Positions 14,296 through 20,884 of a DNA stretch of 64,000 bases are shown piece by piece. Under the pieces are notes generated by a model. That model was not told the origin of the DNA and did not search any database. It worked only from the letters and a program-made list of their open reading frames with translations. The DNA is from Segniliparus rugosus ATCC BAA-974 (GTDB lineage: Bacteria; Actinomycetota; Actinomycetes; Mycobacteriales; Mycobacteriaceae). Both the position numbers and the translations under genes were made by a program. The stretch spans positions 1,418,750 through 1,482,749 of the forward strand of contig NZ_KI391953.1 in NCBI RefSeq assembly GCF_000185725.2. Direction: 5' to 3'. Each line of letters opens with the position of its first letter. Within the stretch, counting starts at the first letter, position 1.

Positions 14296-15023
14296 GCGGG
14301 CGGGTTTTGACGCGGGATGGTGTGCTTGCGTTGGTCGCTGAAGCGACCAGGGCGGGAACTCGCGCGGACCTGCGCCGGGCGGACCTGCGCTGGGCGGACC
14401 TGCATGAGGCGGACCTGTATGGGGCGGACCTGCGTGGGGCGAGCCTGAGCTGCGCGGACCTGTATGGGGCGGACCTGCGTGGGGCGAGCCTGAGCTGGGC
14501 GGACCTGCATGAGGCGGACCTGCATGGGGTGGACCTGCGTGGGGCGAGCCTGAGCTGCGCGGACCTGTATGGGGCGGACCTGCGTGGGGCGAGCCTGAGC
14601 TGGGCGGACCTGCATGAGGCGGACCTGCATGAGGCGGACCTGCGTGGGGCGAACCTGCGTGGGGCGGACCTGTATGAGGCGGACCTGCGTGGGGCGAACC
14701 TGCGTGGGGCGGACCTGTATGGGGCGGACTTGTCTGGGACGACATGTCTTTCCGTGACTGGCCTGCCGTCCGGTCCCGCCGTCCTCGTGCCTCTTCCAGA
14801 CGGATGGCAGCTCACGGTTGGCTGCTGGTCGGGGACTGTCGAGCAGTTGCGGGCGTTGATCGCGAAAGACCACGGCTGGCCGGAAGCGGAGGGCGACCAG
14901 ATCGCCGTGCGCCGCCCGATGCTGGCGGCGTTGGCGGACATGGCTGAAGCCTGGGCGGCGGCGCAGCCTCACCTGCTGGAAGCGGTCCAGGAGAAGTGGG
15001 GAAAAACGGAAGTCGTATGTTGA
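14292..15023 (+). CDS. Pentapeptide-repeat protein
   Basis: The 243-residue protein contains about 24 tandem A(D/N)L-type pentapeptides (residues about 24-150; repeats such as ADLRG, ADLYG, ASLSW), which build a right-handed beta-helix. It is followed by an alpha-rich C-terminal domain with PDGWQLTVGCWSGTVEQLR. Mycobacterial MfpA of this fold mimics DNA and binds gyrase. Here a role in protecting or modulating host gyrase is possible but unproven. The repeats are highly regular at the DNA level, so all reverse frames stay open and copy number may vary. Confidence 0.8.
   Translation: MSGRVLTRDGVLALVAEATRAGTRADLRRADLRWADLHEADLYGADLRGASLSCADLYGADLRGASLSWADLHEADLHGVDLRGASLSCADLYGADLRGASLSWADLHEADLHEADLRGANLRGADLYEADLRGANLRGADLYGADLSGTTCLSVTGLPSGPAVLVPLPDGWQLTVGCWSGTVEQLRALIAKDHGWPEAEGDQIAVRRPMLAALADMAEAWAAAQPHLLEAVQEKWGKTEVVC
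14370..14735. repeat. Tandem 15-bp repeats coding pentapeptides
   Basis: Units of the GGGGCGGACCTGCGT type are repeated with few changes. A larger block with GCGAGCCTGAGCTGCGCG recurs at about 105-bp spacing (near 14439, 14544), indicating recent duplication inside the gene. Confidence 0.8.
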
Positions 15024-15040
15024 CGAAGAGTGGAGTTGTG

Positions 15041-15262
15041 ATGAGTGGTATCAAGTTGAAAATCGCAGGGTTGACTGTTCTAGCGTTGGTTGTGGCCACT
15101 GGTTGTTCGATGTCGGGCGACGACGGGAGGGGCAATGCGACCCCCAACGATACAAATGCCTTCAACGTCCATCTACCAGACAATAGGTCGGTCATCTGTG
15201 TTTCTGTGATTGATTCCGGCTACGGGATCGGTCTCTCCTGCGATTGGAGGAATGCGAAATGA
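15041..15262 (+). CDS. Small phage lipoprotein
   Basis: The 73-residue product has a signal peptide ending in a lipobox (LALVVATGCSM, Cys near residue 20), so it would be lipid-anchored outside the membrane. The mature part has two cysteines (RSVICVSVIDSGYG, LSCDWRN) that could form a disulfide. Phage lipoproteins expressed early or in lysogens can block superinfection. GGAG lies ahead of the ATG at 15041; the ATG at 15017 is an alternative. Confidence 0.7.
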   Translation: MSGIKLKIAGLTVLALVVATGCSMSGDDGRGNATPNDTNAFNVHLPDNRSVICVSVIDSGYGIGLSCDWRNAK

Positions 15263-15558
15263 AGGTTTTGGGCGAGAAGCTGGTGAGCTTCGCCAGCTTG
15301 ATCGAGGACGAGACGGTCGAGCAGGCGCGTCAGGTCGCGTCGATGCCGTTCATTCATGGGCATGTGGCGTTGATGCCTGATGCTCATGCGGGGAAGGGAT
15401 CGTCTGTGGGGACGGTGATCCCGACGTTGGGGGCGGTCATTCCCGCCGCTGTCGGGGTGGATATCGGGTGCGGGATGATCGGCGTGCAAACCGATGTGTT
15501 GGCCGCTGAGGTGGTTTTGGATCTGTTCGCGTTGAGCAACCAGGAGGAGGAGTTATGA
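15259..15558 (+). CDS. Truncated RtcB-like protein (N-terminal fragment)
   Basis: The 99-residue product matches only the start of the RNA ligase RtcB: MPDAHAGKGSSVGTVIPTLG and AVGVDIGCGM, which carry the Asp and Cys metal ligands. The rest of the family (about 400 residues, including the metal-binding and GMP-accepting histidines) is absent, and no continuation is visible downstream. Without these it cannot be a complete ligase. GGAGG precedes the ATG and the stop is coupled to the next start, so the short form seems to be translated as such. Confidence 0.7.
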   Translation: MKVLGEKLVSFASLIEDETVEQARQVASMPFIHGHVALMPDAHAGKGSSVGTVIPTLGAVIPAAVGVDIGCGMIGVQTDVLAAEVVLDLFALSNQEEEL

Positions 15559-15629
15559 GCTGGCCTGAGGCCGCGGTGTGGATCGCGTTTTTCGCGGCTG
15601 CCGCTGTTCAAGCGTTTTGGCGGAGGTGA
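15555..15629 (+). CDS. 24-residue membrane microprotein
   Basis: The gene is coupled to the preceding stop (ATGA) and encodes MSWPEAAVWIAFFAAAAVQA plus FWRR, a single hydrophobic helix with a basic end. Its last codons contain the ribosome-binding site of the ATPase gene (GGAGG). It may serve translational coupling or be a functional micropeptide. Confidence 0.4.
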   Translation: MSWPEAAVWIAFFAAAAVQAFWRR

Positions 15630-15632
15630 GGG

Positions 15633-16442
15633 ATGTATTCTCCGATTCAATCAGTCAGGATCAAAGGCGTGGCGGGGGACCCGCTGCCCACGGTGTTCGA
15701 GTCGTTGGAGGGGCAGGGCGTTCGATTGCTCCGTGGGCAGTTCGCGCTGGTGTGCGCCGGTCCTGGGTGCGGCAAGTCGGTGTTCGCGTTGACGTACGCG
15801 ATCACATCCGGGGTGCCGACGTTGTACGTGTCGGCGGACTCGGACCCGTTCACGCAAGCGTCTCGGCTGTTGTCGATAGTGTCGGGCCGGGACTTGGAGC
15901 AGTCCGCGAGCACGGTCAGGTCGATGCGGCGGGGCGACCCCGCCGAGAGGCTGATGCGTGTGCCGATCCGGTTCATGTACGACGCTGCGCCGTCGTTGGG
16001 CCGTATCGAGCAGGTGTTGCTGGCGTACGAGGAGTGCTACGGGCATTATCCGTCGTTGATCGTGGTCGACAACGTCACCAACATCAGGACCGACACCGCC
16101 GAGGAGGGCGGCGACCCGTACGCGGGGCTGGAGTACTTGGCCGATCAGCTGCATGTGCTGGCGCGTGAGACGAAAGCGTGCGTGGTCGGGCTGCACCATG
16201 TGACTGGCGAGTTCAACAACTCGGACAAGCCGGTGCCGTTGAACGGGGTCAAGTCGCAGGTGACGAGGGTTCCTGAGCTGGTGTTGACGATGCATAAGCA
16301 CGAGCCGATCCCTGGTGTGGTGTCGCTCAGGGTTTCTCCGGTGAAGAACCGTAACGGGAAGGCCGATCCGACCGGGCGGACGTTCGCCGAGCTGGACTAC
16401 GACGGCAGATTCGCGCGGATCAAAGACTACGGGGCGCTATGA
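15633..16442 (+). CDS. DnaB/RecA-like replication ATPase
   Basis: The 269-residue RecA-fold ATPase has Walker A AGPGCGKSVF near residue 43 and a Walker B strand SLIVVDNVTNI near residue 142, followed by HVLARETKACVVGLHH typical of DnaB/RadA-like enzymes. It lacks an N-terminal primase-binding domain, as do the AAA ATPases (L5 gp65 type) of cluster-A phages. It is the probable replicative helicase or recombination mediator, encoded upstream of the primase. Confidence 0.82.
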   Translation: MYSPIQSVRIKGVAGDPLPTVFESLEGQGVRLLRGQFALVCAGPGCGKSVFALTYAITSGVPTLYVSADSDPFTQASRLLSIVSGRDLEQSASTVRSMRRGDPAERLMRVPIRFMYDAAPSLGRIEQVLLAYEECYGHYPSLIVVDNVTNIRTDTAEEGGDPYAGLEYLADQLHVLARETKACVVGLHHVTGEFNNSDKPVPLNGVKSQVTRVPELVLTMHKHEPIPGVVSLRVSPVKNRNGKADPTGRTFAELDYDGRFARIKDYGAL

Positions 16443-16528
16443 CCACCGATACCGGGCAAGCGTTGTTCCTGGTGCTGTGGTTCGTCGTGACGTGTTGGAT
16501 CTTGGTTAAAGGAATAGAGGATGACTAA
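16439..16528 (+). CDS. 29-residue membrane microprotein
   Basis: MTTDTGQALFLVLWFVVTCW then ILVKGIEDD form one transmembrane helix. The start overlaps the ATPase stop (ATGA) and the stop overlaps the endonuclease start region. It is the second microprotein flanking the ATPase. Function unknown. Confidence 0.4.
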   Translation: MTTDTGQALFLVLWFVVTCWILVKGIEDD

Positions 16529-16961
16529 GCCGATGCGGCGCTGTGTGGACTGCGTCTCGGAGGGCATCGTGACGAGGAGGAAGACCAAGCCTCCCGGCCC
16601 GCGTTGTGCGACACATGCGAGGGCGAGAAGGGCCGGGAGGCGTGATACCTCCTGGGAGGCGCGGATTCTCGCCACGTACGGGATCACTGCTGAGGAGTAT
16701 TGGCGGATCTATGAGAGCCAGGGCGGGGTCTGCTACATCTGCCGTAGGGCCACAGGAGCCCGTAAACGGCTCTCAGTCGACCACTGCCACAAGACAGGGC
16801 GGGTCAGGGGCCTTCTCTGCCAGAAGGATAACCGGGACGTTCTGGGCCATTTGAGGGACGATCCTGAGGCGTTGCGGCGGGCTGTCGAGTATTTGGAGTC
16901 GCCGCCCGCTCAGCGGGTGGTTGGCGAGAGGGTCGTGCCGGGGTTCGCCAGCGCCGAATAG
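16521..16961 (+). CDS. Endonuclease VII (copy 1)
   Basis: This 146-residue protein belongs to the recombination endonuclease VII family, which resolves Holliday junctions and branched DNA. Zinc ligands CYIC and LLC frame the catalytic RLSVDHCHKTGRVRGLLC. The N-terminal RRCVDCVSEG supplies another CxxC, and an EEYWRIYESQGG helix precedes the core. It shares a 34-bp identical block with the second family member at 19693. In cluster-A phages this gene lies between the ATPase and the primase, as here. Confidence 0.87.
   Translation: MTKPMRRCVDCVSEGIVTRRKTKPPGPRCATHARARRAGRRDTSWEARILATYGITAEEYWRIYESQGGVCYICRRATGARKRLSVDHCHKTGRVRGLLCQKDNRDVLGHLRDDPEALRRAVEYLESPPAQRVVGERVVPGFASAE
16768..16801. repeat. 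34-bp identical block, copy 1
   Basis: Identical to 19976-20009. It encodes LSVDHCHKTG of the endonuclease VII active site. The flanking coding DNA is much less similar, so the identity is local. Confidence 0.85.
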
Positions 16962-16991
16962 CAGGTGCTGAGAAAAGTGAATAGGAGGATT

Positions 16992-17333
16992 ATGGCGTTG
17001 AGTGGGGCGTGGCGCGACGGGGCTTTATGCCCACAGATCGACACGGCACTATGGTTCCCCGAGGTCGGACAGCATGCGAAGCCCGCAAAAACAGTGTGCG
17101 GCATGTGCGTTGTGCGTGAGGATTGCCGGGACGACGCGCTGGAGCGGCGAGAGCGCCATGGGGTGTGGGGCGGTCATTTGTTGCGAACGATCTCCGGGCG
17201 TAAGGCCGCGTTGGCCGAGGCGGGGATTGTCCTTGAGTCTGGAGACGATTATCTGACATCGGAGGAAGCGCCAGATGAGCCTGATAGCGGAAGTGATCAC
17301 GCATTACTTTCCCGAGTGGGAGCCCCCGGCTGA
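16992..17333 (+). CDS. WhiB-family regulator
   Basis: The 113-residue product has the four-cysteine pattern of WhiB iron-sulfur proteins: ALCPQIDTALWFPE, then TVCGMCVVREDC, followed by the GVWGG turn and a basic segment (SGRKAAL). WhiB proteins bind sigma A and modulate transcription; phage copies (for example TM4 WhiB) can inhibit host septation and cause superinfection exclusion. AGGAGG lies before the ATG at 16992. The last 59 bp overlap the primase zinc-finger gene. Confidence 0.87.
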   Translation: MALSGAWRDGALCPQIDTALWFPEVGQHAKPAKTVCGMCVVREDCRDDALERRERHGVWGGHLLRTISGRKAALAEAGIVLESGDDYLTSEEAPDEPDSGSDHALLSRVGAPG

Positions 17334-17610
17334 TCGGGGGCATGAGTGGGCTAGGTGTTTATGCCCTTTCCACGGTGAGGACAACCCGTCCGCCGCTGTC
17401 TCGTACCGGCTTGAAGCTTTTAATTGCCTCGCGTGCGGCATGAAAGGCGACGCTATCGGGATCGTGATGAAACACAAGGAGGTTTCTTATAGCCGAGCAA
17501 GACGAATCGTTGAGGAGATCGGCGGACAAATACCATCAAAGCCTGCCGGGGAGCCCCGGAGAGGCGTATCTGAGAAGCCGTGGGCTGGACTATCGAAGCA
17601 TTCTCTATGA
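17275..17610 (+). CDS. DNA primase, zinc-binding part
   Basis: The 111-residue product contains a CHC2-type zinc ribbon (RCLCPFHGEDNPS, then FNCLACGMKGDAIGIV) that reads template DNA in DnaG primases. The C-terminal 25 residues are basic and proline-rich. The catalytic Toprim part is encoded by the overlapping gene at 17510 in the +1 frame, the same split seen in L5-like phages. The two chains probably assemble into one primase. Confidence 0.83.
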   Translation: MSLIAEVITHYFPEWEPPADRGHEWARCLCPFHGEDNPSAAVSYRLEAFNCLACGMKGDAIGIVMKHKEVSYSRARRIVEEIGGQIPSKPAGEPRRGVSEKPWAGLSKHSL

Positions 17611-18145
17611 CGGGCCAGCGATCCACCGCATCGGGTACGTCGAAGACCCGGACCCGGCGCACGAGAAGTATCGCGGACACCTGGCGATCCCGTATGTCAA
17701 GTGGTCTCATCAAGGCGAGTGGTCGGTGGTGTCGATCAGGTTCCGGTGCGTCGAGGATCACGACTGCAAAGCGGCTGGGCACGGGAAGTATCAGACCCAG
17801 TCGGGGGACCGTCCACGCTTGTACAACACCGAGGTGTTGTCACGGGATGACGACGTGGTCGCGATCACTGAGGGCGAGCTGGACGCGTTGACCGCCGAGG
17901 CGTGCGGCATCCCCGCTGTCGGGGTGCCGGGTTCCACCTCGTGGAAGCCGTATTTCCGTGAATTGTTCCTGGGGTATCGAGAGGTTCTCATCCTCGCGGA
18001 CGGAGACGACGCGGGGGAGAAGTTCGCGAAGACGGTGGCGGATTCTTTGCCGAACGCGCGGATAGTCCCGTTCCCCGCCGGTGAGGATGTGAACTCGTTC
18101 GTATTGAAAAACGGGACAGAAGCATTGAAAGAGAGGGTTGAATGA
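17510..18145 (+). CDS. DNA primase, Toprim catalytic part
   Basis: The 211-residue product overlaps the zinc-ribbon gene by 101 bp. It begins at a TTG (RRSADKYHQSLPGSPGEAYL) and carries the Toprim motifs VAITEGELDALTA (catalytic Glu) and VLILADGDDAGEKFA (DxDxxG-like). The overlap region codes plausible protein in both frames. An AAGGAGG at 17477-17483 lies too far upstream to serve the TTG well and could instead serve re-initiation or frameshifting. Confidence 0.82.
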   Translation: MRRSADKYHQSLPGSPGEAYLRSRGLDYRSILYDGPAIHRIGYVEDPDPAHEKYRGHLAIPYVKWSHQGEWSVVSIRFRCVEDHDCKAAGHGKYQTQSGDRPRLYNTEVLSRDDDVVAITEGELDALTAEACGIPAVGVPGSTSWKPYFRELFLGYREVLILADGDDAGEKFAKTVADSLPNARIVPFPAGEDVNSFVLKNGTEALKERVE

Positions 18146-18324
18146 ATAGTTATGAAGTCCAGCACTGGGCTAAGCAAGTAGTGAAAAAGCGGCTCAGATT
18201 CCGGGATGATGATTACGCGTTCGCCGGATTTCCCGAGGTCGAAGCAGCCAGCAAGGAAGACCGGTCGGCGGTGTTCGGCCTAACACTGCTCCTTATGAAG
18301 ACAATCAGGGAGGCGCTTGAGTGA
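18142..18324 (+). CDS. Small hypothetical phage protein
   Basis: The 60-residue product begins MNSYEVQHWAKQVVKKRLRF, with an ATGA overlap with the primase stop. It is helical and basic at the start and ends GLTLLLMKTIREALE. It lies between primase and NrdH, a position often taken by small accessory proteins. Function unknown. Confidence 0.55.
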   Translation: MNSYEVQHWAKQVVKKRLRFRDDDYAFAGFPEVEAASKEDRSAVFGLTLLLMKTIREALE

Positions 18325-18569
18325 TTACTGTGTACACACAACCGGGCTGTAAATTGTGCGAGCGGTCGATGCAGAAGCTAGACGATGCCGGTCTTGAATA
18401 CAACATGATCGATCTGAGCGAAGACCCGAAAGCATTGTTTTATGTGACCGAGGTTTTGGAGTGTCGGACCCTCCCCGTGATCGTCTCAGGTAAGACGGTC
18501 ATTCGAGGATTCCAACCCGACCAGTTGAAAACATTGATCGAACAATTAAAGAAAGGGGATGCGGAATGA
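18321..18569 (+). CDS. nrdH: NrdH-like glutaredoxin
   Basis: The 82-residue thioredoxin-fold protein begins MITVYTQPGCKLCERSMQKL; the redox motif is CKLC (cellular NrdH usually has CVQC or CxxC variants). It also has the cis-Pro region TLPVIV and GFQPDQLKTLI, a strong NrdH signature. NrdH reduces class Ib ribonucleotide reductase. No reductase gene is in this part of the prophage, so it may serve the host enzyme. GTG start, overlapping the previous stop. Confidence 0.87.
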   Translation: MITVYTQPGCKLCERSMQKLDDAGLEYNMIDLSEDPKALFYVTEVLECRTLPVIVSGKTVIRGFQPDQLKTLIEQLKKGDAE

Positions 18570-18808
18570 GCATTATTGAAGAGCTGGAAAGCCTCCGCGC
18601 GAGGGTCGAACGTCTAGAGGAGAAGATAGGCGTGTCGGTCACAAGGGTTTGGCAGAACGTCAACGATATCCCGCCCAACGTCGATGTGGTCGATAGGGGC
18701 GGCGATCATTATTCTGCTAGCCGGATCCGGTGGGAAATTCGCGATGACGGCGGAAGATGGCTGAATAAATATGGGCCGTTTACCGAGATTATCGGGGGTG
18801 AAAAGTGA
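18566..18808 (+). CDS. Coiled-coil protein with DVP-type domain
   Basis: The 80-residue product has an N-terminal coiled coil (IIEELESLRARVERLEEKIG) and a C-terminal domain (VWQNVNDIPPNVDVVD, GRWLNKYGPFTEII). The latter is also found at the C-terminus of the next protein and as most of the one after. The three genes overlap by 4 bp each, so the products are probably made together. Function unknown. Confidence 0.6.
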   Translation: MSIIEELESLRARVERLEEKIGVSVTRVWQNVNDIPPNVDVVDRGGDHYSASRIRWEIRDDGGRWLNKYGPFTEIIGGEK

Positions 18809-19233
18809 ATGCTCTGGAAGAGGCGGAAAGCCTTGTCAACGGTGACCGGCTGGAAGAATGGGGCGATCCTCGCGAGAGCTTCAGCCGCATCGCTGAACTG
18901 TGGTCGGCGTACCTCGGGGTTGAGGTGTCGTCGGTCGATGTCGCCCAGCTGATGATCCTGCTGAAGGTGTCTCGGGGGCGGAAGAAGTTCAGCCGGGACT
19001 CGATAGTCGACATTATCGGGTATGCCGCCCTGGCCGAGAAGATCAACGAGGATGCTCGGTCGAAGCCGCGTCAGTGGGATTCGTTGCAAGATGTTCCTGA
19101 CGGTATCGGAGTTTGGAACAGTGAAGGGGTTTTCTACGAGCCGGGTCTGGTAAGCGACCTGAAGGGCGAAGGGTCTTATCGTGGATTGCACTTTCCCTAC
19201 ACAGATGCGCCTGTGCGAGTCGAGGAAGAATGA
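18805..19233 (+). CDS. DUF6378-like phage protein with DVP-type C-terminal domain
   Basis: In this 142-residue protein, residues 1-85 (LVNGDRLEEWGDPRESFSRI, AQLMILLKVSRGRK, DSIVDIIGYAALAEK) match a helical domain common in tailed phages, often annotated DUF6378 and resembling MazG-type pyrophosphohydrolase folds. Residues 90-142 (QWDSLQDVPDGIGVWNSEG) repeat the small domain of the neighbouring genes. Nucleotide or modified-nucleotide binding is possible but unproven. Confidence 0.65.
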   Translation: MNALEEAESLVNGDRLEEWGDPRESFSRIAELWSAYLGVEVSSVDVAQLMILLKVSRGRKKFSRDSIVDIIGYAALAEKINEDARSKPRQWDSLQDVPDGIGVWNSEGVFYEPGLVSDLKGEGSYRGLHFPYTDAPVRVEEE

Positions 19234-19451
19234 GCGGTATTAGGGAATGGCAGTCGCTGGCGGATGTGCCAGAGGGCGTGGGCGTGGTCGACTGGGCGGG
19301 GGAGTACCACAGCCCGAAAGAGGTCCAACTGGCGAAGGACGGCTGGTACCGGGAATCTGTGAATGTGCACCGACACGCTTATAAATTCCGCTACTGGGAT
19401 GAGATGGGGCCGATTACGGAGGCGCATATCAGATTGGGGCCGAGTGACTGA
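19230..19451 (+). CDS. Small DVP-domain protein
   Basis: The 73-residue product is made almost entirely of the shared domain (EWQSLADVPEGVGVVDWAG, DEMGPITEAHIRLG). It is the third tandem carrier of this unit after 18566 and 18805. ATGA overlap with the upstream stop. Function unknown. Confidence 0.6.
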   Translation: MSGIREWQSLADVPEGVGVVDWAGEYHSPKEVQLAKDGWYRESVNVHRHAYKFRYWDEMGPITEAHIRLGPSD

Positions 19452-19656
19452 TTACGATTATGTTGTCAGATCCAGGGCATATCCCATCCACGGTTGTCCA
19501 GAGCCTGTGGAAACGTTTGTCAACGTATTGGTTCATTACCCGGTCTCCGACATAGGGATTATGAATGCTATCGCGGAGCTACAGAATTTGTTTATGCAAG
19601 CCAGGGAAGAGCTTTTTAACAGGCTTGCGAATCTGCTTGAATGTGAGGAGGGGTAG
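19444..19656 (+). CDS. Hypothetical phage protein
   Basis: The 70-residue product begins at a GTG (MTDYDYVVRSRAYPIHGCPE) overlapping the end of the previous gene. The C-terminal half is helical (AIAELQNLFMQAREELFNRL). Its stop TAG overlaps the GTG of the metallophosphoesterase remnant. Function unknown. Confidence 0.55.
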   Translation: MTDYDYVVRSRAYPIHGCPEPVETFVNVLVHYPVSDIGIMNAIAELQNLFMQAREELFNRLANLLECEEG

Positions 19657-19706
19657 TGGCTAAACGCATTTGTATTATTCCAGATACTCATTTTGAGGGA
19701 GTGTAG
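19656..19706 (+). pseudogene. 5' remnant of a metallophosphoesterase gene
   Basis: The GTG at 19656 opens a 16-codon frame, MAKRICIIPDTHFEGV, that ends at a TAG. It closely resembles the start of calcineurin-like phosphoesterases (beta strand plus the D-x-H metal ligands) and aligns with MGKRIVIISDCQMP at the start of the intact gene at 20114. It looks like the severed 5' end of a phosphoesterase gene, with the endonuclease VII frame starting inside it. Confidence 0.6.
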
Positions 19707-20121
19707 GAATTGCGGAGCCGACCTCACTGGCTCGCACTTTAATCGTCGCTTCTGCGACTCGGAATGTCGATATGAAATGTACGGACCAATTGCTAGAAGG
19801 TCTGCTAACGCATGGCGGCGGACGAACGCGGAGCGCAGCCTCAGGGCAGATCACAATAAACATCTGAAGAAGAAGTATGGGCTCACTATTGAGCAGTACG
19901 AAGAGATGGTCGCTGTCCGTGGGAATAAATGTGACATTTGTGGCCGTACGCCGATTGAGGTTGGGGACAGCCGAAGGCTCTCAGTCGACCACTGCCACAA
20001 GACAGGGCGTATTCGTGGGCTGCTGTGTAGGTGGTGCAATACCGCGATAGGTCAACTTCAAGATTCGGTTCAAGTGATGGAGAACGCAATTAAATACATG
20101 AAGGAATGGCAGAGTGGGTAA
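19693..20121 (+). CDS. Endonuclease VII-like HNH protein (copy 2, probable insertion)
   Basis: This 142-residue protein has an N-terminal zinc finger (CRNCGADL, FCDSECR), a helix KYGLTIEQYEEMV and the catalytic core CDIC, RLSVDHCHKTGRIRGLLC. The apparent TTG start lies inside the phosphoesterase remnant and the gene ends within 8 bp of the intact phosphoesterase start. This suggests a mobile, homing-type endonuclease that entered the phosphoesterase gene rather than a second dedicated resolvase. The 5' end may use another start. Confidence 0.75.
   Translation: MRECRNCGADLTGSHFNRRFCDSECRYEMYGPIARRSANAWRRTNAERSLRADHNKHLKKKYGLTIEQYEEMVAVRGNKCDICGRTPIEVGDSRRLSVDHCHKTGRIRGLLCRWCNTAIGQLQDSVQVMENAIKYMKEWQSG
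19976..20009. repeat. 34-bp identical block, copy 2
   Basis: Identical to 16768-16801, covering the HNH active-site codons of both endonuclease VII genes. Local perfect identity in otherwise diverged genes points to gene conversion or recent copying. Confidence 0.85.
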
Positions 20122-20884
20122 GAGAATTGTAATTATCAGCGACTGTCAAATGCCTTACGACGACCGGAAAGCGCTCAAGTCCGTTATCCGGTTCATCGGG
20201 GACACCCAGCCAGACGAGGTGATCCACATCGGTGACCTGATGGACTTCCCCCAGCCGTCACGGTGGAACAAAGACACCAGAGGCGAGTTCGAGGGGTCGG
20301 TGTTCGCGGACTGCGAGCAGGCCATACGCCGGTTCCTCGGGCCGCTCAGGGACGTGTATGACGGCCCGGTGGGGGTCCACGAGGGCAACCACGACGAGCG
20401 GCCCAGGACGTATCTGGCGAAGTACGCCCCGGCGCTCGCGGAGTCCGGGGCGTTCAACATCGAGACCTTGCTGGACTTCGGAGGTTTCGGGGTCAAGCTG
20501 CTACCGGAGTTCAACCACGTGGCTCCGGGGTGGATCACCACTCACGGGCATCGCGGCCAGATCAGCTTGTCTCGGATCGCGGGGAACACCGCGTTGAACG
20601 CGGCGAGGCGGTTCGATTCGTCGGTGGTGATGGGGCACACGCACCGGCAGGGCATCGGGAGTCACACGCCCGGTTTCGGCGGGGAAGTGAAAAAGGTGCT
20701 GACCGGTATGGAGGTTGGGAATCTGATGGATATGAAACAGGCGCAATACCTCAAAGGAGGCACCGGGAACTGGCAACAGGGCTTCGGCCTGCTGACCGTG
20801 GACGGGAAGCATGTGAAAGCGGAGACAGTGCCGATCCGCGACGGGAAGTTCTCGGTCGACGGGCACGTGTGGGAGGTCAAATGA
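20114..20884 (+). CDS. Calcineurin-like metallophosphoesterase
   Basis: The 256-residue product has the dimetal phosphoesterase motifs: IVIISDCQMP (Asp, though the usual His is Gln here), VIHIGDLMDFP (GDxxD), HEGNHDERP (GNHD), TTHGHRG and MGHTHRQG. The first motif, DCQ instead of DxH, matches a subset of phage enzymes. Cluster-A phages carry such a gene in the early region. It may process nucleotides or DNA ends. GTG start overlapping the endonuclease end. Confidence 0.85.
   Translation: MGKRIVIISDCQMPYDDRKALKSVIRFIGDTQPDEVIHIGDLMDFPQPSRWNKDTRGEFEGSVFADCEQAIRRFLGPLRDVYDGPVGVHEGNHDERPRTYLAKYAPALAESGAFNIETLLDFGGFGVKLLPEFNHVAPGWITTHGHRGQISLSRIAGNTALNAARRFDSSVVMGHTHRQGIGSHTPGFGGEVKKVLTGMEVGNLMDMKQAQYLKGGTGNWQQGFGLLTVDGKHVKAETVPIRDGKFSVDGHVWEVK

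Noticed and set aside
14047-14972. Three long reverse-strand frames with HAGPP-type repeats
   Set aside because: They mirror the regular pentapeptide repeats; the plus-strand gene has the ribosome-binding site, folded C-terminal domain and coupling.
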